Shown piece after piece: positions 53,257 to 61,604 of a stretch of DNA of 64,000 bases. The translations under genes and the position numbers were made by a program. The number at the start of each line of letters is the position of its first letter. Within the stretch, counting starts at the first letter, position 1. Location: NCBI GenBank assembly GCA_022792175.1, contig JAAWAN010000040.1, positions 1 to 64,000 on the forward strand. The letters are read 5' to 3'. Source of the DNA: Provencibacterium sp. (lineage in GTDB: Bacteria > Bacillota > Clostridia > Oscillospirales > Ruminococcaceae). Below the pieces are notes generated by a model. That model made no database searches and had not been told where the DNA came from. It saw nothing but the letters and a program-made list of their open reading frames with translations.

Positions 53257-54606
53257 CTACCCGGCCCGCGTAACGTCATGAATCCAGCGGTTGCCGCGCA
53301 AACGGATAAAAGCAATCAGCCATTTAAAACACTGATCGATACGTGTGCAGACATAAACGGCCGGCAACGGCGCATGCAGCACAAATCCGGAAAGGAAGAC
53401 CAGCGGCAGCACCACCAGCCAGCCGCAGATCATATCCACCTTCATGACAAACAGCCCATCCCCCGCTCCTCGGTTGATGCCGGTAAAGCAGGCAGCATGG
53501 TAGCAGGTGCCAATGCTCATAAAGGCATTCATCGCGATGAACTGCGAGGAGAGGGCGCGCGCCTCGGCGGAAATACCATAAAGCAGAGGGATGAACGGGC
53601 TGGAAAAGAACATCGCCGCACAAACGACAAGCCCGGTGCCGATAAACAGAATCTGAATGGTGCCGGATGCCTCCCGCACCTTCCCATGCTCCCCTTCGCC
53701 GACCAGCTTGCCGACCAGCACACAGGCACCGCTGCTCAGTCCCGTAATAAACACATAGAAAAGCGAGAAAACCGTTTCGGCAATGCTGTTTGAGGCGGTC
53801 ATCAAAACGCCCATATGGCCGATCATCGCATTTTTTAAGAAGCCGACAAAGCCCCACTGTACGTCCCCCAGCATCACCGGCAGGCCATAGTGCAGATAGT
53901 CCCTCACCATTTTACGATCGGCGCACCACAGCTCCCGCACCCGCAGCCGCAACCGCCGGTCCACCCGAAAGACATAGAAAAGCACAATCAGCAGTTCAAT
54001 AAAACGGGAAAGGGTAGTTGCGAGCGCGGCCCCGCGCGTTTCCAGGCGCGGAAAACCGAAATGGCCGAAAATCAACGCATAGTTAAAAAACAGGTTGGAG
54101 AAAAGGCTCACCCCGGAGACCACCAGCCCGATGCGAACCACCTCCACGCAGCGCAGCATCATAATCAACAGCTCGCTGACGCAGGAGAAGAGATAGGAAA
54201 AGCAGAGAATGCGTACATACTGCGCCCCTATCTCCAAAACGGCCGGGTCGCTTGAAAAAATCTGCATCGCATGGCGGGGGAAGAGCCAGAGCACCGCGCA
54301 CAGCAGCGCCGTTATGTAAAAACAGATCTGGAAGGCCACTGAAAAAACCTGCTTTACATGAGGAATATCCTTCTTCCCCCAATACTGCGCGACGAGCGCC
54401 GCCGCGCCGCCCGATACCCCCTTGACAAAATAGGAGAGCATTACGGTAATCTGGTTGGCCAGCGAGACCGAGGCCAGAGACACATCCCCCAGCGAGCCCA
54501 CCATAATATTGTCCAGCATGTTGACACTCAGCGAAACCAGTCCCTGCAGCGCCGTTGGAATGGCGATGGCCAGCAGCGTCCGGTAAAACAGCTTATCCTT
54601 AACCAT
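53257..54606 (-). CDS. MATE-family multidrug/cation antiporter
   Basis: 449 residues, 12 membrane helices expected. The N-terminal IPTALQGLVSLSVNMLDNIMVGSLG and SLANQITVMLSYFVKGVSGGAAALVAQYWG are standard for clostridial MATE exporters. It uses Na+ or H+ gradients to export drugs or metabolites; substrate unknown. ATG 54606 follows AAGGACAGAG. Monocistronic, convergent with the collagen-like gene. Confidence 0.94.
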   Translation of the reverse strand: MVKDKLFYRTLLAIAIPTALQGLVSLSVNMLDNIMVGSLGDVSLASVSLANQITVMLSYFVKGVSGGAAALVAQYWGKKDIPHVKQVFSVAFQICFYITALLCAVLWLFPRHAMQIFSSDPAVLEIGAQYVRILCFSYLFSCVSELLIMMLRCVEVVRIGLVVSGVSLFSNLFFNYALIFGHFGFPRLETRGAALATTLSRFIELLIVLFYVFRVDRRLRLRVRELWCADRKMVRDYLHYGLPVMLGDVQWGFVGFLKNAMIGHMGVLMTASNSIAETVFSLFYVFITGLSSGACVLVGKLVGEGEHGKVREASGTIQILFIGTGLVVCAAMFFSSPFIPLLYGISAEARALSSQFIAMNAFMSIGTCYHAACFTGINRGAGDGLFVMKVDMICGWLVVLPLVFLSGFVLHAPLPAVYVCTRIDQCFKWLIAFIRLRGNRWIHDVTRAG

Positions 54607-55300
54607 TTTTCTCTGTCCTTTCTCGCGGGCAATGCCCGGCCGCACCCTTTCTCCCACCCCATTTGGCCGGGCGTTTGTGCGCTGTTCGCCTGCTATTATA
54701 GCATCTTCCCCCCTCCCAGGCAAGCTGCAGGTCCTTTCGTTTTAAGAACGCTCCCTTTATGCAGGAGTCTTCCCGGTTACACCCCTTTCCCTCCTGCTGT
54801 CTGCTGCTTAAAGACGATCCCCCCTTCCTGTTCTCCCAAAGATGGCTCCCTCCGGCCATCCGATTCTCGCAGTGAAAAGCAGTTCTCCACCGCTTTTCCA
54901 GCAGGGCGGTGCAAACAAACCGGAGCGTACCGGTTCCTTTTGCCGGAACAACCTTTTCCTCAAAAGCTGAGAAGCTGCCGCCTTTCTTTATCTATAAGCG
55001 GCAGCTTCTCAGCTGATGATTTCTCTATTTATTACAATTTGTAACTTTTAGATTTAGATTACTGTTATGCGGCCTTTCTCTTCCCGCAGTTTCTGCCTGA
55101 TTTCGCATTGTATAGCTTTTTTCTTTCCGTTAATGATATATATATTACATTTTGGTAACATTTTGATTTCAAAATCCATTGACTTTCTCCTCTCCCTGCG
55201 TTATAATGAGAATCGTTCCAAGGACATACCGCCTGATACCTGTGCCTTCATCTTCGTTCTTCTTTCTACTTCATCTTACCATTTCAGGAGGAATCATTTC
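54607..55300. other. Regulatory region with a long hairpin and two palindromes
   Basis: No supported gene in 694 bp. It contains a 17-bp perfect stem (54965-54981 with 54998-55014, loop 16), without a clean T run. Two similar AT-rich palindromes follow: TTACAATTTGTAA at 55032-55044 and TTACATTTTGGTAA at 55145-55158. These lie upstream of the surface-protein promoter and could be operators. Confidence 0.5.
55179..55207 (+). promoter_or_regulatory. Sigma-A promoter of the surface protein
   Basis: TTGACT at 55179-55184, 17 bp, TATAAT at 55202-55207. The leader is about 87 nt. Confidence 0.8.
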
Positions 55301-56287
55301 ATGAAAAAGATCGTTTCGTCTGCCCTTGCCTGCGCCATGGCGCTGGGCCTGAGCTCGCTGGCTTTCGCCGCCCCTGCCTATGTGGAGGGCTCGGATGAGA
55401 AGCTGCTCAACACTGTTACCGGTTTCAGCACCGGCAAAAGCATTGAGACCGACCTCACCCAGATTGGCGGCAAGGTAGAAGTCTCCTTCGACCTGGGTGA
55501 TAACGCCAACTACTACAGCGTAGAAATCGACGTCCAGGAAAACGGCAAACAGCTGGATGCAGAGTATAACCGTTCGAAAAAGGCGATTATCCTGCGCCCG
55601 AACATCAAGACTAGGACAGTCGAGCCGGAGGACTATGAGATTGCCATTGAGGTTGTCGACCGCAAGACGGGCGACACGGTGGCAGAGGGCTACACGATGA
55701 ACGGCACCCTGGTCTATGACCAGCTGCAGTATGCGGAGAGCGGCGAGCGCCTTCACAACAAGAACGGCGTCCTGTATGACTTTATGGACGGGGAAGAGGA
55801 TGTCGAAATCCGGGTAGACAATGAAATCTCTCTGGAAATCCCGCATGCGCGCGGCATCTACAACCTGCACATGAACGACGAGAGGAACGAGTCGATCGAC
55901 TATATGTTCTCCGGCTACGAGCTGCAGTATATGAACTTTGTGGCGAAACCGAAGTTCACGAGCGATGTGACGGTGACGCTGCGGGCTGCAGAGGAAGAGT
56001 ATCTGTATGAATACCTGAACGGGCGGCTGTCGAAGGTAAAGGCGGAATATGACGGACAGCAGGGGTTGCGCTTCACCACCCGCCAGCTGGGGACCTACAT
56101 TCTGTCGGACATGCCTCTGGTGGAGGGGCTTGTCGATGAATCGATCAACCTTGTGAAACCGGAGGGTTCCGGCTCCTCCTCCGGCAAGGACAACCCCACT
56201 ACCGGCGCCTCCGAGGCTCCTGCCGCGCTTCTCGCTTCCGGCCTCTTCGCTCTTGCCGCTGCTGCTTTGAGGAAGATTTTCCGCTAA
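55301..56287 (+). CDS. Secreted surface protein with NPTTG sorting motif
   Basis: 328 residues. A signal peptide (MKKIVSSALACAMALGLSSL, cleavage near FAA24) precedes a beta-rich acidic ectodomain (about 30-275). Ser/Gly linker SGSSSGKD leads to NPTTG (298-302), a hydrophobic helix and RKIFR, a cell-wall sorting signal for an NPXTG-type sortase. I recognise no named domain. Strong own promoter, AGGAGG site and own terminator suggest a well-expressed surface protein. The sortase is not in the window. Confidence 0.85.
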   Translation: MKKIVSSALACAMALGLSSLAFAAPAYVEGSDEKLLNTVTGFSTGKSIETDLTQIGGKVEVSFDLGDNANYYSVEIDVQENGKQLDAEYNRSKKAIILRPNIKTRTVEPEDYEIAIEVVDRKTGDTVAEGYTMNGTLVYDQLQYAESGERLHNKNGVLYDFMDGEEDVEIRVDNEISLEIPHARGIYNLHMNDERNESIDYMFSGYELQYMNFVAKPKFTSDVTVTLRAAEEEYLYEYLNGRLSKVKAEYDGQQGLRFTTRQLGTYILSDMPLVEGLVDESINLVKPEGSGSSSGKDNPTTGASEAPAALLASGLFALAAAALRKIFR

Positions 56288-56320
56288 AGCAGTCATAAGC
56301 AGCACAATGAACGCTTAAAC

Positions 56321-56354
56321 AAAGCCCCCCAGCCATATGGCCGGGGGGCTTTGT
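56321..56354 (+). terminator. Terminator after the surface-protein gene
   Basis: AAAGCCCCCCAGCC (56321-56334) pairs with GGCCGGGGGGCTTT (56339-56352) with one mismatch. A second G-rich run follows. Confidence 0.75.
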
Positions 56355-56384
56355 TGGGGGGAAAGAAAGGGACCAAAAAAACCA

Positions 56385-56425
56385 TTCCCGGCCTGCAAAA
56401 ACCAGAAAGGACGCCGTTTATCCGC
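56385..56425. repeat. Intergenic repeat copy E (degenerate)
   Basis: CCCGGCCTGCAAAAACCAGAA then AGGACGCCGTTT matches the core CCGG-TTGCAGAAACCGGAAAAAGGCGGTTT with several changes. Confidence 0.4.
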
Positions 56426-56480
56426 AAGACAGAGCAAGAATCCTAGATTTTCCTTTCCGGCTTCCTCCTCTGAAAAATAA

Positions 56481-57230
56481 TTATCCGCCTATCTCCAGTA
56501 GCGCCGTATGCGGGCGGTGATCTGCCGCAATAACCTCCGGAATTTCAGCGGACAGCACCTTGATATCCCGGCTGGTGAAGATATAGTCAATCTTTCTGTC
56601 CGGCCGGTCAGAGGGGAAAGACAGCTGAGGCCGGGAAAAGGCTGCCGCCGTATCCTGCAGGCGGCTGTAGATGGGAGCGAGAATGTCGCTCTGCGGCGTC
56701 AGGTTCAAATCTCCCATAAAAACGCAGGGGCCGCTCTGCCGATCCAGCTCGGCAGTCAATGTTTTCACCGCATTGCGGGCCTCCGCCATGGCCAGGCCAA
56801 AGTGACAGACATAAACAGTGATTCCCCCGGCAACCGCGAGCTGCGCCTTGAGCAGGCAGCGGGTTTCATAATAGGTATCCTCATCCTGAACAGGAGGGTC
56901 CGGAATGAGGATTCGCTCGGCGCGGATGATGGGATATTTGGAAAGCAAAGCGTTGCCATAGGGGCCGCGCCCTTCAAAATAGATGGCGGGAGCAAAATAG
57001 GCATGATAACCCAGCATGGCAGCCAGCTCCTCGGCCTGGGCAGTATACTGCGGAATTTCCCCCCTGCCCCGCACCTCATTGATGCCGACAATATCCGCTT
57101 TACAGCGGCGGATGGCCTGCGCCATCAGCGGGAGGTCTCCCATATCCTGGCGGCGGTATTCCTCCTCCCGCTGCCAGCGGAGATAATCCAGCCCATGCTG
57201 GATGTTGTAGCTCATAAAAGAAAGCTGCAT
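56481..57230 (-). CDS. Endonuclease/exonuclease/phosphatase-family protein
   Basis: 249 residues. MSYNIQHGLD opening, metal Glu in GINEVRG, then MGDLNLTP, KIDYIFTS and the catalytic ADHRPHTALL. No signal peptide, so it is cytoplasmic. The family includes phosphodiesterases, nucleases and sphingomyelinase-like enzymes; substrate unknown. AAAGGAG precedes ATG 57230; the frame is open upstream but unlike the family. Confidence 0.9.
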   Translation of the reverse strand: MQLSFMSYNIQHGLDYLRWQREEEYRRQDMGDLPLMAQAIRRCKADIVGINEVRGRGEIPQYTAQAEELAAMLGYHAYFAPAIYFEGRGPYGNALLSKYPIIRAERILIPDPPVQDEDTYYETRCLLKAQLAVAGGITVYVCHFGLAMAEARNAVKTLTAELDRQSGPCVFMGDLNLTPQSDILAPIYSRLQDTAAAFSRPQLSFPSDRPDRKIDYIFTSRDIKVLSAEIPEVIAADHRPHTALLEIGG

Positions 57231-57971
57231 CTTTCTTGACTCCTTTCGGTGTAAATCCCGGCTCCTGCCACCCTGCCCCCGGAAAGAGCCGCCGTTTTCT
57301 AAAGGCCGGCCAATAAATGCTCTGCCAATAAGCATATCATAGCATGCCCATATGTCAAGCAGGAGACAAAAAATCCAGGATATTTTTTGAAAAAAGCTTT
57401 CTTATCCTTGTGCTTGTGATATTGCCTTTCAAAATTTTATGATTAGGCGGACATGAAATGATCAGAAGAATACGGATGGCAGCCATACCCGAAAATCAAA
57501 ATTCCCTGGTCGGCGCATTCGGCACGCAGCCGGAGCCGGGCCTGCCTTACTGCCGCTATGGGCTGGAAGCCTGCCTGCGCCTGACGGCAGACGCTTTCGC
57601 CCGCCTGCTGGGCGTTATCCATACATTGATTGACAGACCCGCCCTCGTCACGCGGGATGATGAGCGTATCCCAGGCGCAGGCGGATGGGAAGCCTCCCCA
57701 TATATCCATTCACTGACATACCCAATGCGAAAATAAGGAGGGGAACCCATACCAGTCCCATGGAGAACAGCAAAAAAGCAGAGTAGCGCGCAGAGGTTTC
57801 CTTTTTCACAGTCGCTTTTTCGTCATAGGCAAATAAGGCGAATGCATAAATTCTCTCCCCACTCTCTGGAATTATCCTGCTATACATGCTATAATGACCG
57901 CAAAGAGCCGACGCGGCCAAAGCAGCGCCGGCTGATATCCGTTCCCATTTTTAGAACAGGAGGCTGTTTTC
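57231..57971. other. Low-information region, possible gene remnant
   Basis: No gene is well supported. On the minus strand, bases 57648-57920 encode 90 residues with one convincing membrane helix (FLLFSMGLVWVPLLIFALGM), but no RBS or family match. On the plus strand, bases 57458-57736 encode 92 residues opening MIRRIRMAAIPENQ with a weak AGGCGG site. Both overlap each other. The region may be a decayed gene. Confidence 0.3.
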
Positions 57972-58694
57972 ATGAAAAAGGCTTTAATCTTTCAGGGCGG
58001 CTGGGATGGCCACGAGCCACAGCTCACCTCTAAGCGCTTTGCCGGGCTGCTGCAGAAAAATGGCTATAAGGTCACCGTCAGCGATACGCTCGACTGCCTG
58101 AGCGATCTGGAAGCCCTCAAGGAGCTTGACCTCATTGTCGCCTGCTGGACGATGGGCAGCATCGATCACCAGTATGTGAAAAATATTGCGGCGGCGGTTG
58201 GCTCGGGCGTCGGCCTGGCGGGCTGCCATGGCGGCATGTGCGACTCCTTCCGGCAGGATACCGAGTGGCAGTTTATCACCGGCGGCCAGTGGGTCAGCCA
58301 TCCGGGCGGGGACGGCATCGAGTACACTGTCAACATCTGCCACGGCTCCAGCCCTATCGTCGAGGGGATCGAAGACTTCCCGGTCAAGAGCGAGCATTAC
58401 TATCTGCATATCGACCCTTCCATCGAGGTGCTGGCCACCACCCGCTTCCCCATTGTGCCTTATTACCATATCTCCAACAAACCGGTGGACATGCCGGTCG
58501 CCTGGACCAAGTTCTGGGGCAACGGCCGCGTTTTCTATACCTCGCTCGGCCACCACGACGATGTTTTCGATAACTCCCCTTCCGCAGAGCTTCTGATGGA
58601 GCGCGGCATGCTTTGGGCAGGCGAAGGCAAGGCCTATGCCGCCGCCCATGGGCTCACCACCGCCCGCTTTGAAAACACCGCGAAGATGTACTAA
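57972..58694 (+). CDS. ThuA-domain protein
   Basis: 240 residues. Class I glutamine-amidotransferase-like fold of the ThuA (trehalose utilisation) family: ALIFQGGWDGHEP opening, LIVACWTMGSI, GLAGCHGGMCDSFR and VFYTSLGHHDDVFD. The cysteine in GCHGG takes the nucleophile position. Biochemical role of the family is unsettled; it is often beside Gfo/Idh/MocA dehydrogenases, as here (30 bp gap). AGGAGG precedes the ATG. Probably part of a glycoside or sugar-alcohol pathway. Confidence 0.92.
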   Translation: MKKALIFQGGWDGHEPQLTSKRFAGLLQKNGYKVTVSDTLDCLSDLEALKELDLIVACWTMGSIDHQYVKNIAAAVGSGVGLAGCHGGMCDSFRQDTEWQFITGGQWVSHPGGDGIEYTVNICHGSSPIVEGIEDFPVKSEHYYLHIDPSIEVLATTRFPIVPYYHISNKPVDMPVAWTKFWGNGRVFYTSLGHHDDVFDNSPSAELLMERGMLWAGEGKAYAAAHGLTTARFENTAKMY

Positions 58695-58724
58695 GTCCAT
58701 CCCCGAAAAAGGAGGAACGATAAA

Positions 58725-59825
58725 ATGATTAAAGTAGGAATGGTCGGCGTCGGCGCTATCAGCGGCATCTATTTAAAAAACCTGACGAATGTTTTCAGGG
58801 AAGTCGAGCTGGTGGCCGTCTGCGACCTCATCCGGGAGCGCGCAGAGAAGGCGCAGGCGGAATATCAGGTCCCCAAGCTGTATGATACCATGTATGAGCT
58901 GTTTGCCGATCCGGAAATCGACCTCGTTTTAAATCTTACCCGCCCCTACGAGCACTTTGAGGTAACGCGCGCAGCGCTTCTGGCCGGCAAGCACGTTTAC
59001 ACCGAAAAGCCGCTGGCCGCCACCTTTGAGGAGGGGCAGCAGCTGGTCAGCCTCGCGCAGGAGAAGGGCCTCATGCTCGGCGGCGCACCGGATACCTTTA
59101 TGGGCGCCGGCATTCAGACCTGCCGCAAGCTGATAGATGACGGCTACATCGGCACCCCCATCGGCGCGGCGGCTTTTATGATCTGCCGCGGGCATGAGAC
59201 CTGGCATCCTGATCCCGCCTTTTACTACCAGCATGGCGGCGGGCCGATGCTCGATATGGGACCCTACTATGTAACGGCGCTCATCAATCTCTTAGGCGGC
59301 GTTAAAAGCGTGACCGGCATTGCGCGCACCTCTTTCCCCGAGCGGGTCATCAGCAGCCAGCCGTTGGCCGGGCAGGTGGTGAAGGTGGAGGTACCGACCT
59401 ATGTCACCGGCATGCTGGAGTTCGAAAGCGGCGCTACCGGCACCCTCTTTACCACCTTTGATGTTTACAGTGAAACCCAGCCCCGCTTTGAGGTCTATGG
59501 CTCGCAGGGCACCATGATTGTCCCCGACCCGAATACTTTCGGCGGCCCCATCCGCCTGCTGCGTCCCGAGCAGAAGGAATTTCGCGAAATGCCCCTCTGC
59601 TTTGACTATGCGGAAAACAGCCGCGGACTGGGGCTCGCAGATATGGCCAAATCGATTGAAACCGGCCGCCCCTGCCGCGCCGGCTGGCAGCAGACGCTAC
59701 ATGCGCTGGAGATTATGACCGCCTTCGAGCGCAGCAGCGGGAAAAGGGCGGCAGTGGATCTCTCCACCCGCTTTATCCGCGAGGCTCCGATGAAGCATAA
59801 CCCGCTGCACGGTATTCTCGATTAA
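58725..59825 (+). CDS. Gfo/Idh/MocA-family NAD(P)-dependent oxidoreductase
   Basis: 366 residues. Rossmann loop VGMVGVGAISGIYL (4-17), the EKP motif in YTEKPLAA, and the substrate domain with GGGPMLDMGPYYVTALINLLGG, where the usual catalytic histidine pattern D-x-G-x-H is replaced by DMGPY. It oxidises or reduces a sugar or cyclitol. Co-transcribed with the ThuA gene. AAAGGAGG precedes the ATG. Confidence 0.94.
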   Translation: MIKVGMVGVGAISGIYLKNLTNVFREVELVAVCDLIRERAEKAQAEYQVPKLYDTMYELFADPEIDLVLNLTRPYEHFEVTRAALLAGKHVYTEKPLAATFEEGQQLVSLAQEKGLMLGGAPDTFMGAGIQTCRKLIDDGYIGTPIGAAAFMICRGHETWHPDPAFYYQHGGGPMLDMGPYYVTALINLLGGVKSVTGIARTSFPERVISSQPLAGQVVKVEVPTYVTGMLEFESGATGTLFTTFDVYSETQPRFEVYGSQGTMIVPDPNTFGGPIRLLRPEQKEFREMPLCFDYAENSRGLGLADMAKSIETGRPCRAGWQQTLHALEIMTAFERSSGKRAAVDLSTRFIREAPMKHNPLHGILD

Positions 59826-59840
59826 TGTCGATCTGACTGA

Positions 59841-59980
59841 AAAGGGCGCGCTGCAGAACGCTTATTCCGATTTGTAGAAACCGAAAAAAGCAGCGGTTTT
59901 GCGCGGACAGCGCAAAATCCGGGGCATAATCTTCGCTCTAAAGGCGGCTTTTTCAGAAGGACTGCTGCAAAAAGCGATTT
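59841..59980. repeat. Intergenic repeat copy B
   Basis: Follows the Gfo gene. It holds GGGCGCGCTGCAGAACG, then ATTCCGATTT-GTAG-AAACCGAAAAA (hairpin 1), GGTTTTGCGC/GCGCAAAATCC (hairpin 2), and TTTTTCAGAAGGACTGCTGC at the end. The order and spacing match copy A at 3978-4138. It probably ends transcription of the ThuA-Gfo operon. Confidence 0.6.
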
Positions 59981-60111
59981 GGGGACTGAATTTTAAAAGA
60001 AATCTCTAAAAAAGAGTCTGTAAACCGGGACAGCGACATATTCAGGGCTGAAAGCAATTCGTCAATCGTGTTTTGGCTTGGTAAATTGACAAAGGGTCTT
60101 TTTGTGTTCAT
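59953..60111 (-). CDS. Small ORF, possibly a gene remnant ending in the repeat
   Basis: 52 codons from ATG 60111 with a good CAGGAGAA site 6 bases upstream; it starts MNTKRPFVNLPSQNTIDELL. The coding part is AT-richer than its surroundings. The last ten residues (PNRFLQQSF) come from repeat copy B, so the original C-terminus may have been cut by it. I do not recognise the family. It may also be chance. Confidence 0.35.
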   Translation of the reverse strand: MNTKRPFVNLPSQNTIDELLSALNMSLSRFTDSFLEISFKIQSPNRFLQQSF

Positions 60112-60171
60112 TTTATTCTCCTGGAGCCATTCATCTTATTAGGATTGGCGTCATTCATTTGACTTAAGCTG

Positions 60172-60215
60172 ATAAAACAGGGAGCGCTGCAGTTTCCCTT
60201 TTCTGCAGCGCTCCC
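60172..60215 (-). terminator. Intrinsic terminator after the second Gfo gene
   Basis: GGGAGCGCTGCAG (60180-60192) pairs perfectly with 60203-60215; on the minus strand TGTTTTAT follows. It lies 21 bp past the stop. Confidence 0.85.
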
Positions 60216-60235
60216 TCTTCTCGCCTTCTGCTTTC

Positions 60236-61309
60236 TTATTTCAGCTTTACCGCCTGCATCTGTGCTTTTACGCAGAGCTCGGCCGCCTTGAAGGCATGCT
60301 CCTGCGTCATGGCGTTTTCGGTGCGGTTAAGGCAGTCGAGAATCAGCTCACCGAAGAAGGGATAGCCCACCTTGCCGGTCGCATCGATATAGGTCTCCTC
60401 TTTGCCGTTGACTAAAAAGAGGTGGTTGCCGCCGCGTCCCGCGCCGACATTGATATATTTTCTCTGCTCGATATAGCCCTCGGTGCCCAGAATAAAGGTC
60501 CGCCCGTCTCCCCAGGTCCCCAGCCCATCCGGCGTGAACCAGTCCACCCGGAAGTAACCAGAGGCCCCGTTGTCGCCGACGAGGTTCGCATCCCCGAAAT
60601 CATCCAGCTCGGGTACGTCGGGATGGTTGTAGTTGGCAATCTGGCTGCGCACCACCTGTGCATCCTTCGCTCCCGTGTAGAACAGGAACTGCTCTATCTG
60701 GTGGCTGCCGATATCGCAGAGGATGCCGCCGTATTTCTCCTTCTGGAAGAACCAGGCGGGACGTCCCGCCTGCCCCAGCCGGTGCGGCCCCATGCCAATC
60801 GTCTGAATTACCCGGCCGATGGCTCCCTGCTCGATGAGCTGCCCGGCCAGAACGGCGCTCTCCACATGCAGCCGCTCGCTGTAGTAAACCATATACTTTC
60901 TGCCGGTCTCTTTTACCTTCGCCTTCGCCTGCTCGAGCTGCCCGAGGGTAGTCAGCGGCGCCTTATCGGTGAAATAATCCTTGCCCGCATCCATCACCCG
61001 CATACCGAATGCGCAGCGCTCGCTCGTCACCGCCGCGCCCGCCACCAGCTTAATCTCGGGGTCCGAAAGGATTTCCTCCTCGCTCTTCGCCCGCTTTACG
61101 CCGGGAAACTGTTTAAGAAAGGCCTCCACCTTTGCCTCATCGGGATCATAGACCGCCTTTAAGGTCGCGCCCGCCTCGGTAAGGCCGTTGCACATGCCAT
61201 AAATATGCCCATGGTCGAGATGGGCGGCGGCAAAGACAAACTCTCCCGTTTTAACAACCGGGCTCGCTTTTCCCTTGGGCGCATAGTTCATTCCGTCCGA
61301 AATATTCAT
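60236..61309 (-). CDS. Gfo/Idh/MocA-family oxidoreductase, divergent type
   Basis: 357 residues. It opens with a 25-residue extension, then FVFAAAHLDHGHIYGMCNGL in place of the usual G-x-G-x-x-G loop (a GHIYG variant). The EKP motif is DKAPL. The substrate domain has GGILCDIGSHQIEQFLFYTG with the D-x-G-x-H-Q catalytic pattern intact. Probably acts on a sugar derivative, complementing the ThuA-linked enzyme on the other strand. ATG 61309 is favoured: GGAAGG lies 10 bases upstream, while the ATG three codons earlier touches it. Confidence 0.9.
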   Translation of the reverse strand: MNISDGMNYAPKGKASPVVKTGEFVFAAAHLDHGHIYGMCNGLTEAGATLKAVYDPDEAKVEAFLKQFPGVKRAKSEEEILSDPEIKLVAGAAVTSERCAFGMRVMDAGKDYFTDKAPLTTLGQLEQAKAKVKETGRKYMVYYSERLHVESAVLAGQLIEQGAIGRVIQTIGMGPHRLGQAGRPAWFFQKEKYGGILCDIGSHQIEQFLFYTGAKDAQVVRSQIANYNHPDVPELDDFGDANLVGDNGASGYFRVDWFTPDGLGTWGDGRTFILGTEGYIEQRKYINVGAGRGGNHLFLVNGKEETYIDATGKVGYPFFGELILDCLNRTENAMTQEHAFKAAELCVKAQMQAVKLK

Positions 61310-61540
61310 GCTGCTCATTCCTTCCCTTCTGTTTGGCAGCCCCCTTTGGCGGAGCGCTGCTGCCTGAAAGCATTCACCCAGCGGCGCAAAGCAGCTCTGG
61401 ATAAACTGCCTGTCCCCATAGGACGGCCAAATAAACCGGGTATTACTGCCTGCAGCTAGTATACCACACTATTTCCCAAAAAGGGAGTGGGAAGGCTGCT
61501 TTTTGTGCGCATATTTTTGTGCAGATTAGGAATGTCTCAG

Positions 61541-61569
61541 TTGCACAAAGAGGAAATTTGTAGTAGAAT
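61541..61569 (+). promoter_or_regulatory. Sigma-A-type promoter of the esterase gene
   Basis: TTGCAC at 61541-61546, 17 bp, TAGAAT at 61564-61569; the leader is about 30 nt. Confidence 0.6.
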
Positions 61570-61604
61570 GTGAAAGAAGCAACTATGCGAAGGAGGTCTG
61601 TTTG

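Noticed and set aside
57458-57736. Two overlapping short frames as real genes
   Set aside because: No family match, weak start signals and mutual overlap; kept only as a possible remnant region.
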